Shown: positions 26,351 to 34,495 of the stretch, in pieces
How positions within the stretch are numbered: position 1 is the first letter of the stretch
Layout of the letters: every line of letters starts with the position of its first letter
Position numbers and translations under genes: made by a program
NCBI GenBank assembly: GCA_027533385.1
Contig: JAPZUE010000055.1
Span: 1-64,000 of the forward strand
Source of the DNA: Rhizobium sp.
GTDB taxonomy: Bacteria; Pseudomonadota; Alphaproteobacteria; Rhizobiales; Rhizobiaceae
Reading direction: 5' to 3'
DNA length: 64,000 nucleotides
Notes under the pieces: model-generated
The model's input: only the letters and a program-made list of their open reading frames with translations
The model's database searches: none
What the model was told of the DNA's origin: nothing

Positions 26351-27746
26351 GCATTTCCCGCCTGACCTTCAGGCAAAACCGAAGGCTGAGCATGACAGCC
26401 GCACTCGCAAGCCCGAGGCAGAAGCCATACCAGATGCCGATGCCGCCGACGCCGAGCGGAAACGCCATCAGCCAGGCGAGGAAAAAGCCGATCGGCCAGT
26501 AGGAAACGAGCGCCAGGATCATCGGCACGCGCGCATCCTTCAGCCCGCGCAACAGCCCTGCGGCGATCGCCTGCAGCCCGTCGACCAGCTGGAACAGGCC
26601 CGCGACGATGACGAGCGGCCCGGCATAGGCAAGCACGGCGGCGGCATCCGGCGTGTTCTCGTTCAGGAACAGCGAGGCGAGCGGCCCCGGCACGATCAGG
26701 AACAGGATACCGCCGGCAAAGGAAATCAGTCCGGCAATCGACACAACCGTGATCGAGGCCCGCACCAGCTCGGGATAGTTCTTGCGCCCATGCGCCAGTC
26801 CGACACGCACGGTCGCAGCCTGTGACAGGCCAAGCGGCAGCATGAAAGCGATCGAGGCGAGCTGCAGAGCAATGCCATGGGCGGCAAGTTCGATCGTGCC
26901 GATCCGCCCCATCAGCAGCGAGGCGGCACTGAACAGGCTCACCTCTGCCAGAACGGTGACGCTGATCGGCAGGCCGAGCATCAGCACTTCGCGGAAGGCA
27001 TGCCAGTCCGGACGCCAGAACCGGACGAAAAGCTCGTAGCGGCGTGTCTCATCGCGTGTCTGGATGTAGATCACCATCGCAATCACGCTCACCCACTGCA
27101 CGATGACGGCCACGATCGCAGCCCCCGTCATCCCGAGTGCCGGCATTCCGAAATGACCGAATACCAGCGTATAGGCGAGGATGGCATTCAGGATCAGAAT
27201 GCCGATCGTGACCCAAAGCACGATCCGCGCCCGTCCCGTTGCGCTGACAAGCGCGCGCAGCACGGCAAACAGCAGGGCCGGCAAGAGGCCAAGCTGGACG
27301 ATGAAGACATAATCGGCCGCAAGTTTCGCCACTTCGGGTTTCTGCCCGAGCGACAAAAGGATCGCCTCGGCGTGGAAGAACAAAGGCATGGTCAGAAGTA
27401 CATAAAGAATGGACACCCACATGCCCATGCGGATCGACCGCCGCACCGAAACCACATCCCCGCGTCCATAGGCCTGCGCCACCATCGGCATGACCGCCAT
27501 GGAGAAACCGGAGCCGAAGATGAAGATCGTGAAGAAGAACTGCCCGGCCAGCACCATCGCCGCCAGCTGTACGGCACCGAGCTGACCCACGATGATGACG
27601 TCGGTCGTATGGATACCGAGCTGCGCCAGCTGTGCCCCGATCAGCGGTATGCCAAGCGAGAGCGTCGCGCGAATATGCGACATCCAGCTGCCGGCGCCGA
27701 CAGGTGCGGGACTGTGTGTTTCAAGCGGGGCGACATCGGTATGCAT
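26334..27746 (-). CDS. MATE-family multidrug/toxin efflux transporter
   Basis: 470 residues with twelve predicted membrane helices in two similar halves, the MATE/NorM layout: an N-terminal LSLGIPLIGAQLAQLGIHTTD then VGQLGAV, and QAATVRVGLAHGRKN in the second half. It exports cationic compounds using a sodium or proton gradient. I chose the ATG at 27746, as the 31 additional upstream residues have no similarity to the family. It converges on carA. Confidence 0.88.
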   Translation of the reverse strand: MHTDVAPLETHSPAPVGAGSWMSHIRATLSLGIPLIGAQLAQLGIHTTDVIIVGQLGAVQLAAMVLAGQFFFTIFIFGSGFSMAVMPMVAQAYGRGDVVSVRRSIRMGMWVSILYVLLTMPLFFHAEAILLSLGQKPEVAKLAADYVFIVQLGLLPALLFAVLRALVSATGRARIVLWVTIGILILNAILAYTLVFGHFGMPALGMTGAAIVAVIVQWVSVIAMVIYIQTRDETRRYELFVRFWRPDWHAFREVLMLGLPISVTVLAEVSLFSAASLLMGRIGTIELAAHGIALQLASIAFMLPLGLSQAATVRVGLAHGRKNYPELVRASITVVSIAGLISFAGGILFLIVPGPLASLFLNENTPDAAAVLAYAGPLVIVAGLFQLVDGLQAIAAGLLRGLKDARVPMILALVSYWPIGFFLAWLMAFPLGVGGIGIWYGFCLGLASAAVMLSLRFCLKVRREMQTARV

Positions 27747-27992
27747 GGCTTCAATCTCAACGAAAAAAGCCGCTTCCAGGAACTGGCGAGCGGCATGTCG
27801 CAGATGGATAAGTCGCCAGCCACGATCGGGCAATATCAAATCAGCAAACTGCAGAATTATTGGTCATGACATCACTGAAATTGATGAAAAACAAGGCGAC
27901 GAACCGACGCCTTGCCCCCGAACCGGCCTTTCCGTGCGCCTTGCTCCCGTTCTATGGTCATTCTCCAAGCGGCAGCAGGAGAAGGCCAAAGC

Positions 27993-28472
27993 ATGCTGGA
28001 ATTGATCTGGAAGGGCGCGCTGATCGGCGCCGGCGCAACGCTTGCCATGGACCTTTGGGCCGTCGTCCTGACAACCGTCTTCAAGCAGCCTAAGGCCAAT
28101 TGGGCACCCGTCGGTCGGTGGTTCTATCACCTGAAGAACGGACGGGTCTTTCACCACAGCATCGCCGATGCCGAACCCTACGGCCAGGAACTGGCGCTCG
28201 GCTGGATCGCCCACTACGCCGTCGGCATCGCCTATGGCATCATGCTCGCCCTGATGCTCGGCCCGACCTGGTTGGCGTCCCCCACCCTGCTGCCGGCCTG
28301 GATCTGGGCAATTGTCACGGTCGCAGCGGGCTGGTTCCTGCTCCAGCCGGGGCTTGGGCTCGGCTGGGCAGCGTCAAAAACGCCAAACCCTAACAAGGTC
28401 CGGGCCCTCAATCTTGCGGCACATACCGTCTTCGGTCTCGGCCTCTGGGCCACGGGGCTCCTCATCGGATAA
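27993..28472 (+). CDS. DUF2938 membrane protein
   Basis: 159 residues with four predicted membrane helices (about 7-28, 67-90, 99-120, 138-157). Recognised as DUF2938 from the opening WKGALIGAGATLAMDLWAV and the APVGRWFYHLKNGRVFHH segment with conserved histidines. The ATG at 27993 has AGGAGAAGG at good spacing. No function known. Confidence 0.75.
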   Translation: MLELIWKGALIGAGATLAMDLWAVVLTTVFKQPKANWAPVGRWFYHLKNGRVFHHSIADAEPYGQELALGWIAHYAVGIAYGIMLALMLGPTWLASPTLLPAWIWAIVTVAAGWFLLQPGLGLGWAASKTPNPNKVRALNLAAHTVFGLGLWATGLLIG

Positions 28473-28485
28473 CCGAAGCGCCCCG

Positions 28486-29412
28486 TCAGATGGCACCCGA
28501 AAACGTATCGCAGGCGCCGACATCGCCGCTTTCATAGCCACGCTTGAACCACTTCATGCGCTGCGCCGACGTTCCGTGATTGAATGCATCGGGCACGACA
28601 TAACCCTGGCTGCGCTTCTGCAGCGTGTCATCGCCGATCTGCTGCGCTGCATTCAGCGCCTCCTCGAGGTCACCGTCAGAGAGGATGCCCTCCTTGTCCG
28701 CCGACCTCGCCCAGATGCCGGCATAACAATCCGCCTGCAATTCGACGCGCACCGACAGCTGGTTTGCTTCCCGCTGCCCCAGGGAGCGACGCTGCCGGTT
28801 GAACTCCGGGAGCACGCCCGTCAGGTTCTGCACGTGATGCCCGACCTCGTGGGCAATCACATAGGCCTGGGCGAAGTCACCGGCCGCATCGAACTGCCGC
28901 TCAAGCTGATCGAAGAACTCGGTGTCGAGATAGACCTTGCTGTCGGCGGGGCAATAGAAGGGGCCCGTGGCGGACGATGCCTGCCCGCAGGGTGACGATG
29001 TCGAACCCGCGAAAAGCACAAGCGTCGGCTCGCGGTACTGTTCACCGGAAGCGGAAAAGATCGCGTTCCACGTCGTCTCTGTTTCGGCAAGCACGGTGCG
29101 GACAAAGGCCGTGGTCTCATCGCTCGCCTGGCCCGTCGGGCGTTGGCCGATCGACTGTTCGTAGCCAGAGCCCGCGCCGCCGACATTGCCCTCGCCCAGG
29201 ACCTGCAGCATGTCGATGCCCATGGCCTTCAGGACGAAGTAGATGACGATCAGGAAGATGATGGTTCCGAAGCTCAGGCCCCCGCCGCGCCGCCCGCCCA
29301 TCGGGATCTGGATGCCGGAACGCCCGAACGGATTGCGACCCAATCCGCCTCCGGAGGATTGACCACGCCGGTCCTCGATATTGTCGGATTGTCGACGACC
29401 TCGCCATTCCAT
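28486..29412 (-). CDS. Neutral zinc metallopeptidase (YpfJ family)
   Basis: 308 residues. A cytoplasmic N-terminus rich in Arg/Gly leads into one membrane helix (about 47-64; FGTIIFLIVIYFVLKAMG) and a long periplasmic domain with the zincin motif AHEVGHHVQN (about 183-192) and later AYVIAHEV context, plus conserved CPADSKVYLDTEFF upstream. The family is PF04228-like; substrates are unknown. Convergent with the DUF2938 gene, 13 bp apart. Confidence 0.85.
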   Translation of the reverse strand: MEWRGRRQSDNIEDRRGQSSGGGLGRNPFGRSGIQIPMGGRRGGGLSFGTIIFLIVIYFVLKAMGIDMLQVLGEGNVGGAGSGYEQSIGQRPTGQASDETTAFVRTVLAETETTWNAIFSASGEQYREPTLVLFAGSTSSPCGQASSATGPFYCPADSKVYLDTEFFDQLERQFDAAGDFAQAYVIAHEVGHHVQNLTGVLPEFNRQRRSLGQREANQLSVRVELQADCYAGIWARSADKEGILSDGDLEEALNAAQQIGDDTLQKRSQGYVVPDAFNHGTSAQRMKWFKRGYESGDVGACDTFSGAI

Positions 29413-29500
29413 GCTTCTGTCCCTCTCACATCTGCCCCTGACAATGAGAAGATAGCCGAACTGTTCCGCAACACCAGCGATGATGCATATTCAAGAGCCA

Positions 29501-29998
29501 TCAGGCCCTGTGCCGCTCGCCCCCCAGCCTCAACCACCATTGGAACAGCACGACGACGACGAGCAGCATGCCGATCGCCAAAAGGTGGACCTGCCCCTGC
29601 CCTTCGCCAAACAGCAGCTTATGCATCAGCCGCCCCGGCAATAGCGTGAAGGCGCCGGCAGTCAGCAGCGCCAGCAAATAGAGATTGCCCACATGCCGGC
29701 GATGCTCGGCAATACGGCCGGCCCGAGCCGCGGCAACGACCTGCCAGCTGCCGATCAGCGTCATCACCGAAAGGATGTGGATGGGACTGAAGCCGTAATA
29801 GAGCCGCAGCGAATGGATGAAGAAGCTCGACAAGGACGTGACCACCATGAGCCCGATCCAGATCCGCCCGCATATCCTGTGCGTCCTCGTTCCCTTGCGC
29901 GCGATAAGCAGATAAGTGCCGAGCAGCAGGGCCGAAAGGGCTGTGAAGACATGGATCTGGATCGCGGGATCGGACTGGAGGAGAAGAGAAAGCGACAT
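29501..29998 (-). CDS. DUF2306 membrane protein
   Basis: 165 residues with four predicted helices and the DUF2306 pattern: IQIHVFTALSALLLGTYLL, RTHRICGRIWIGLMVV with a conserved His, and HRRHVGNLYLLALL. I chose the ATG at 29998; a longer frame upstream consists of charged residues and overlaps the LytTR gene on the other strand. Function unknown; redox or haem roles have been guessed for the conserved histidines. Confidence 0.75.
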   Translation of the reverse strand: MSLSLLLQSDPAIQIHVFTALSALLLGTYLLIARKGTRTHRICGRIWIGLMVVTSLSSFFIHSLRLYYGFSPIHILSVMTLIGSWQVVAAARAGRIAEHRRHVGNLYLLALLTAGAFTLLPGRLMHKLLFGEGQGQVHLLAIGMLLVVVVLFQWWLRLGGERHRA

Positions 29999-30103
29999 GG
30001 AGCTTGCCTGGAACGGGATCACGGTTTCAATGGATGCTGTCGTGCTGATCGCGCCAGGCGGCCTTCGCGGCAAACGCTTATCCGTTGATGTCGAGAGAAA
30101 TTC

Positions 30104-30916
30104 GTGAACAGCACCGTCTTGCAGTCTGCGCTTCGTGAATGGACAACGCTGATCCGTTCGCCCCGCCTCTGGGCGACCTTTGCCATCGTGGTTGCCGTCT
30201 TTGTCGCCGTCGGCCCGTCGGGCACGATGCACGATATGGGCCTCGCCGAGCGGGCGGCCTTCTGGACGCTCCTGCATGGTGCGGCATGGACCGTCGCGAT
30301 CCTGATCATCACGCTGGCGGAAATCTGGCTCGCAGGGCGCCTGGCGAGCACGCCCTTGCTCCTGACGATCAACGCCCTGATCGCCGCACCCTTCGTCGCG
30401 TCAGTGGTGGAACTGGTCCGCTGGTCGTGGATCGGCGCGGCTCCGAGCCTCGCATCCTATGGTCAGCAGCTGCTTGTCTGCCTGCCGCTTTCGGTTCTCT
30501 TCAGCCTGCTCACCCATCTGACCATGTCGAACGGGGCGCCTGAACCTCCCAATGGCCATGGCGCATCGACGGATCCGAAACCAGCAGCCAACCTCTCAGA
30601 CCCGGCGCCCCTGATCACGAGGCTCAAGCCCGAGATGCGTGGCGCCCTGCTTCATTTGACCGTGGAGGATCATTACACCGTCGTCACAACGTCGCGTGGC
30701 CGGCAGCTCGTTCTGCTTCGTTTTTCCGATGCTCTGCGCGAGATCGGCGCGACTGATGGCCTGCAGACCCATCGCTCCCATTGGGTTGCAGCCGACCATG
30801 TGGCAAAGCTCGAAAGGAGCGGCAGCCGCATGATCCTGCGCCTCAAGTCAGGAGTCGAGATCCCCGTCAGCCGCAGCTTCGCCGAAGCCGTCCGCAGCCG
30901 CTTTGGCGACCGCTGA
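30104..30916 (+). CDS. Membrane-anchored LytTR-family transcription regulator
   Basis: 270 residues starting at GTG. Four predicted membrane helices (about 20-38, 50-75, 82-105, 115-135) are followed by a Pro/Asp-rich linker and a C-terminal LytTR DNA-binding domain (about 165-265) with HLTVEDHYTVVTTSRG, THRSHWVA and LRLKSGVEIPVSRSF. Membrane LytTR proteins without receiver domains are known and often act with a small membrane inhibitor encoded beside them. The DUF2306 gene divergent to it is a candidate partner, but this is speculation. Confidence 0.85.
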   Translation: MNSTVLQSALREWTTLIRSPRLWATFAIVVAVFVAVGPSGTMHDMGLAERAAFWTLLHGAAWTVAILIITLAEIWLAGRLASTPLLLTINALIAAPFVASVVELVRWSWIGAAPSLASYGQQLLVCLPLSVLFSLLTHLTMSNGAPEPPNGHGASTDPKPAANLSDPAPLITRLKPEMRGALLHLTVEDHYTVVTTSRGRQLVLLRFSDALREIGATDGLQTHRSHWVAADHVAKLERSGSRMILRLKSGVEIPVSRSFAEAVRSRFGDR

Positions 30917-30922
30917 AGCGGC

Positions 30923-31591
30923 TCAGCTTTTGGCGTAACCGTAGTCCCCGCCGCGGGTCAGCGCCCGCTGATAGGCCGGCCGGGCGCGGATCCGCTCCGT
31001 CCAGGCCCGCAACACGCTGAGATCCTTGCCGGCGGCAATGCGCGTCATGCCGGCTTCGACTGGAAAGCTCATGGCGATATCGGCAGCCGAGAAATCCCGG
31101 CCCGCGAACCAGCCGTCTTTGCCGACCTCATCGATCCACATGTCGAGATGGTCGGAAAGCTGCGGATCGAGAAGCTTGCGCGAGACACCCTGGCTGATCA
31201 TCTGGGCCACCGGCCGGATGAAGAACGGCACCTGCCCCGGGATGCGCGAAAAGATCAGCTTCATCACCAGGAGCGGCATGGCCGAGCCCTCCGCATAATG
31301 CATCCAGTAGCGATAGCGCAGCCGCTCCTCGGTCCCTGCGGCAGGCCTCAAGCCCTCCCCGCCATAGGTTTCGATCAGATATTCCATGATCGCGCCGCTT
31401 TCGGCCACCATGCGACCCTGATCTTCGATCACGGGAGATTTGCCGAGCCGATGCACCGCCTTGAGCTCCTTCGGCGCCTGATAGTCCTTGGTGCGATGAT
31501 AGATTTTCACCTGATAATCCAGCCCGAGCTCCTCAAGCAGCCAGAGAATGCGGTGGGCGCGCGAGTTGTCGAGATAGTGCACGGTGATCAT
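30923..31591 (-). CDS. Glutathione S-transferase family protein
   Basis: 222 residues: a thioredoxin-like N-terminal domain (about 1-80; LDNSRAHRILWLLEELGL, LGKSPVIEDQGRMVAESGAIMEYL) and an all-helical C-terminal domain. The S-N-S-R cluster near residue 8-11 supplies the usual catalytic serine or tyrosine position, and ESGAI holds the gamma-Glu contact. It conjugates or reduces electrophiles with glutathione. It converges on the LytTR gene with a 6-bp gap. Confidence 0.88.
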   Translation of the reverse strand: MITVHYLDNSRAHRILWLLEELGLDYQVKIYHRTKDYQAPKELKAVHRLGKSPVIEDQGRMVAESGAIMEYLIETYGGEGLRPAAGTEERLRYRYWMHYAEGSAMPLLVMKLIFSRIPGQVPFFIRPVAQMISQGVSRKLLDPQLSDHLDMWIDEVGKDGWFAGRDFSAADIAMSFPVEAGMTRIAAGKDLSVLRAWTERIRARPAYQRALTRGGDYGYAKS

Positions 31592-31765
31592 CGGAGACTG
31601 CCTTCAATTGTCGTTGCTTGAACTGTCTAACGCCAGCACGCACGGCCGTCGACCCGCGCCCTGCAACTTTCTCGAAAGGGAAAGCAGAGGTCTGCACGCG
31701 CGAACCGCTTGGCAGCCCAGCGCCCACATGCAAGTTTGACCGCAATGCTTTGGGAGGAGTGACAG

Positions 31766-32791
31766 ATGAAGGCAATGCGGCTGGAGACGACGGGCAAACT
31801 TTTCACCCGGGAGGTTGAGAAACCGGAGGCCGGAGCAGATGATCTCCTGGTGCGCGTCGAAGCCTGCGGTGTCTGCGGTACCGACAGACATCTCTTCCAC
31901 GGCGAGTTTCCCTGCACCCCGCCGGTGACGCTCGGCCACGAATTCAGCGGCATCGTGGAAGAGGTCGGCAGCGCAGTGACAGGGTTCAAGGTCGGGGACC
32001 GCATCACCGGCGACCCGAACATCGCCTGCGGCCGCTGCAGCCACTGTGTCAACGGCCGGGTCAATCTCTGCAGGAATCTGAGGGCCATCGGCATCCATCG
32101 GGATGGCGGCTTCGCCGATTATGTGGTCATTCCCCACATGCAGGCCTTTCTTCTGCCGGCCAATCTCGACCCGATGCATGGCGCATTCTGCGAACCGCTC
32201 GCCTGCTGCATCCACGGCATCGATCTCGCCGAGATCAAGACGGGCTCGTCCGTCGTGGTGCTCGGCGGCGGCGTGATCGGCCTGTTGACCGTGCAGCTTG
32301 CCAGGCTTGCCGGCGCGACGACCGTCATCCTCGTGACCCGCCAGGCCGCGCGCCGCAGGCTTGCCGAGGAGCTCGGCGCGACACACAGTGTCGATCCCGC
32401 TCTTGGAGACGTGATTGCGCAGATATCGGGCGAGACAGGTCTAGTTCCAGGCGGTGTGGATGTCGTGCTCGAATGCGCCGGCGTCGGGGAAACCGTGGTT
32501 CAGGCAACCAAACTCGTCCGCCCGGGCGGGACCGCCGTCATTTTGGGCGTCATGGCCCAAGGCGAAAAGATCGCGATCGAACCCTTCGACCTGCTCTTCC
32601 GCGAGGTCAAGCTGGTCACCTCGTTCCTCAATCCCTTCACCCATCGCCGAGCAGCCGACCTGATCGCCTCGGGAAAGATCGAGGTCGGCAAGCTCATCTC
32701 GCGCCGGGTCTCGCTCGACGAGGCCCCCGAGGTCGTGAGCAACCCGCCGCAGCCGGGCGAAGTGAAGGTGCTCGTCGTACCCGGCCTCTGA
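31766..32791 (+). CDS. Zinc-dependent medium-chain alcohol/polyol dehydrogenase
   Basis: 341 residues, MDR superfamily. The catalytic zinc ligands are in GVCGTDRHLFHGEF (Cys about 37) and GHEFSGIVEEVG (His-Glu about 58-59); the structural zinc is held by the cysteines in IACGRCSHCVNGRVNLC (about 89-105). The Rossmann loop is VLGGGVIGLL. The closest general type is L-threonine/sorbitol-like dehydrogenase; the substrate is not certain. A GGAGG ribosome site precedes the ATG. Divergent from the GST gene. Confidence 0.88.
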   Translation: MKAMRLETTGKLFTREVEKPEAGADDLLVRVEACGVCGTDRHLFHGEFPCTPPVTLGHEFSGIVEEVGSAVTGFKVGDRITGDPNIACGRCSHCVNGRVNLCRNLRAIGIHRDGGFADYVVIPHMQAFLLPANLDPMHGAFCEPLACCIHGIDLAEIKTGSSVVVLGGGVIGLLTVQLARLAGATTVILVTRQAARRRLAEELGATHSVDPALGDVIAQISGETGLVPGGVDVVLECAGVGETVVQATKLVRPGGTAVILGVMAQGEKIAIEPFDLLFREVKLVTSFLNPFTHRRAADLIASGKIEVGKLISRRVSLDEAPEVVSNPPQPGEVKVLVVPGL

Positions 32792-32801
32792 TCGAACTGC
32801 G

Positions 32802-34286
32802 TCAGAGCGGCGGGCGTCTGTCCTTCCAGGGGCGCGCCGCTTCAAGCTGGCCCGCCAGCGAAAACAGCGTGTCTTCATCGGCAAATCGTCCGACGAACTG
32901 CATCCCGATCGGCAGGCCCTCGGGCGACCAGCCGGTCGGCACCGACATGGCCGGCTGGCCGGTGACGTTGAACACCGGCGTCCACGGAATGAACTCGAAC
33001 GTCTGCGCGGCAAGCTGCTCGGCAATGCCGAGTTTCTTGAGCAGCCTGCCGCCACCGACATAGCCCAGAACCGTCAGCAGTTTCTTCTCGACGGCACTCG
33101 GCTGCAAGGCGCCGATCTTGACCGGCAAGGTCGAGAGCACGGGTGTCATCAGCACGTCGATCTCGTCGAAGAAGCCGAGGATCGACCGCGCCGACAGTCT
33201 CAGATAGCGATGTGCGGTAATCAGGTCAGAGGCGGTAAAACCCTCGCCCAGCAGGCCCATGCCGAAGGACGAGGCATCGTAATCGCCGGGACGGATTTTC
33301 ACGCCGAAGGTCTTCGCCGTGAATTCGATATCGGCCCGGAGTTCCCCCGCCAGCGCCGTGAGGAAGGCCATGGAAAAGGCCTCGCGCTCGACAGGCGGGG
33401 CGGCCTCGATCACCTCATGTCCCAGTTCGGCGAGAAGCTTTACCGTTGCGTCGAAGGCGGCCACGACCTCGGGCGCGACAGCCTTGCCGAGCATCGGCTC
33501 TCGCGACACCGCGATCTTCAACCGCCCGGGAGCGCGTTGGACAGCCGCCAGAAAGCTGCCCTCGTGCGGCGGCAGCGGATACGGCGAGCCGCGATCGGCT
33601 CCATGCGTGGCGTCCAGAACGGCCGCGCTGTCGCGCACCGAGCGCGTCAGCACATGCTCTCCTGCAAAGCCCGACCAGGCTTCCCCGATAAAGGGACCCG
33701 CCGGTGTCCGCCCGCGCGTCGGCTTCATGCCGAAGACGCCACAGGCCGACGCCGGAATGCGGATCGAGCCGCCGCCATCGCCACCGGATGCAATCGGCAC
33801 CATACCTGCCGCCACCGCTGCAGCAGAACCTCCGGACGAACCGCCCGGCGTGCGCGTGACATCCCAGGGATTGCGGGTCGGCCCGTTGGCATCCGGCTCG
33901 GTATAGGGCGTCAGTCCGAACTCAGGCGTATTGGTCCGACCGGCAATCACCAGACCCGCCCGCTCCCACCGGCTCACCAATTCGCTGTTGCCATGCGCCA
34001 CGCGTGTCGCCCAGAACCGATTGCCATTGCCGGTCGGCACACCGTCGATCTGCGCCAGAAGATCCTTGATCAGGAAGGGAACGCCGGAAAAAGGCCCTTC
34101 AGGCAGCCCATTCCCGATCTGTTGGCGCGCCCGATCGAAAAGCGGGCGAATGACCGCATTGATCTGCGGATTGGCCGCTTCGATCCGCGCAACAGCCGCC
34201 TGCAGGACCTCGGACGCCGAGACATCCCCACGCCGGATCAGCTCCGCCAGCGCCAATCCGTCATATTCGGCATAGTCGTTGAACAT
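32802..34286 (-). CDS. Amidase signature family hydrolase
   Basis: About 494 residues. The Ser-cisSer-Lys triad is visible: Lys in PFLIKDLLAQIDG, the two serines in GGSSGGSAAAVAAG and GGDGGGSIRIPA. C-terminal features (GQPAMSVPTG) match the family. It hydrolyses an amide, possibly in nitrogen scavenging or detoxification; the substrate cannot be predicted. I take the ATG at 34286 because a GGGGGG stretch is 6 bases upstream; another ATG lies two codons earlier. Convergent with the alcohol dehydrogenase gene. Confidence 0.88.
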   Translation of the reverse strand: MFNDYAEYDGLALAELIRRGDVSASEVLQAAVARIEAANPQINAVIRPLFDRARQQIGNGLPEGPFSGVPFLIKDLLAQIDGVPTGNGNRFWATRVAHGNSELVSRWERAGLVIAGRTNTPEFGLTPYTEPDANGPTRNPWDVTRTPGGSSGGSAAAVAAGMVPIASGGDGGGSIRIPASACGVFGMKPTRGRTPAGPFIGEAWSGFAGEHVLTRSVRDSAAVLDATHGADRGSPYPLPPHEGSFLAAVQRAPGRLKIAVSREPMLGKAVAPEVVAAFDATVKLLAELGHEVIEAAPPVEREAFSMAFLTALAGELRADIEFTAKTFGVKIRPGDYDASSFGMGLLGEGFTASDLITAHRYLRLSARSILGFFDEIDVLMTPVLSTLPVKIGALQPSAVEKKLLTVLGYVGGGRLLKKLGIAEQLAAQTFEFIPWTPVFNVTGQPAMSVPTGWSPEGLPIGMQFVGRFADEDTLFSLAGQLEAARPWKDRRPPL

Positions 34287-34495
34287 GGCCATCCCCCCAA
34301 GTCGACTCGCTTGATTTAGCCCACCTTCCGGCCAATCCGCCGCCCGATCAAGCCGCACAGAGAACAACGGCTCAATCGAATATAAACACCTACTTAACCA
34401 TGGGGCGCTACAGTGAATCCCAAACGCCGGAGCACATCCGGCCTGCTGGCGGTCGTGTGCCGCATTGCATCGATAGGCTAATGAGGGAACGGCCC

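Noticed and set aside
31604..32386. 260-codon minus-strand open frame
   Set aside because: Antisense to the zinc alcohol dehydrogenase; no ribosome site or domain.
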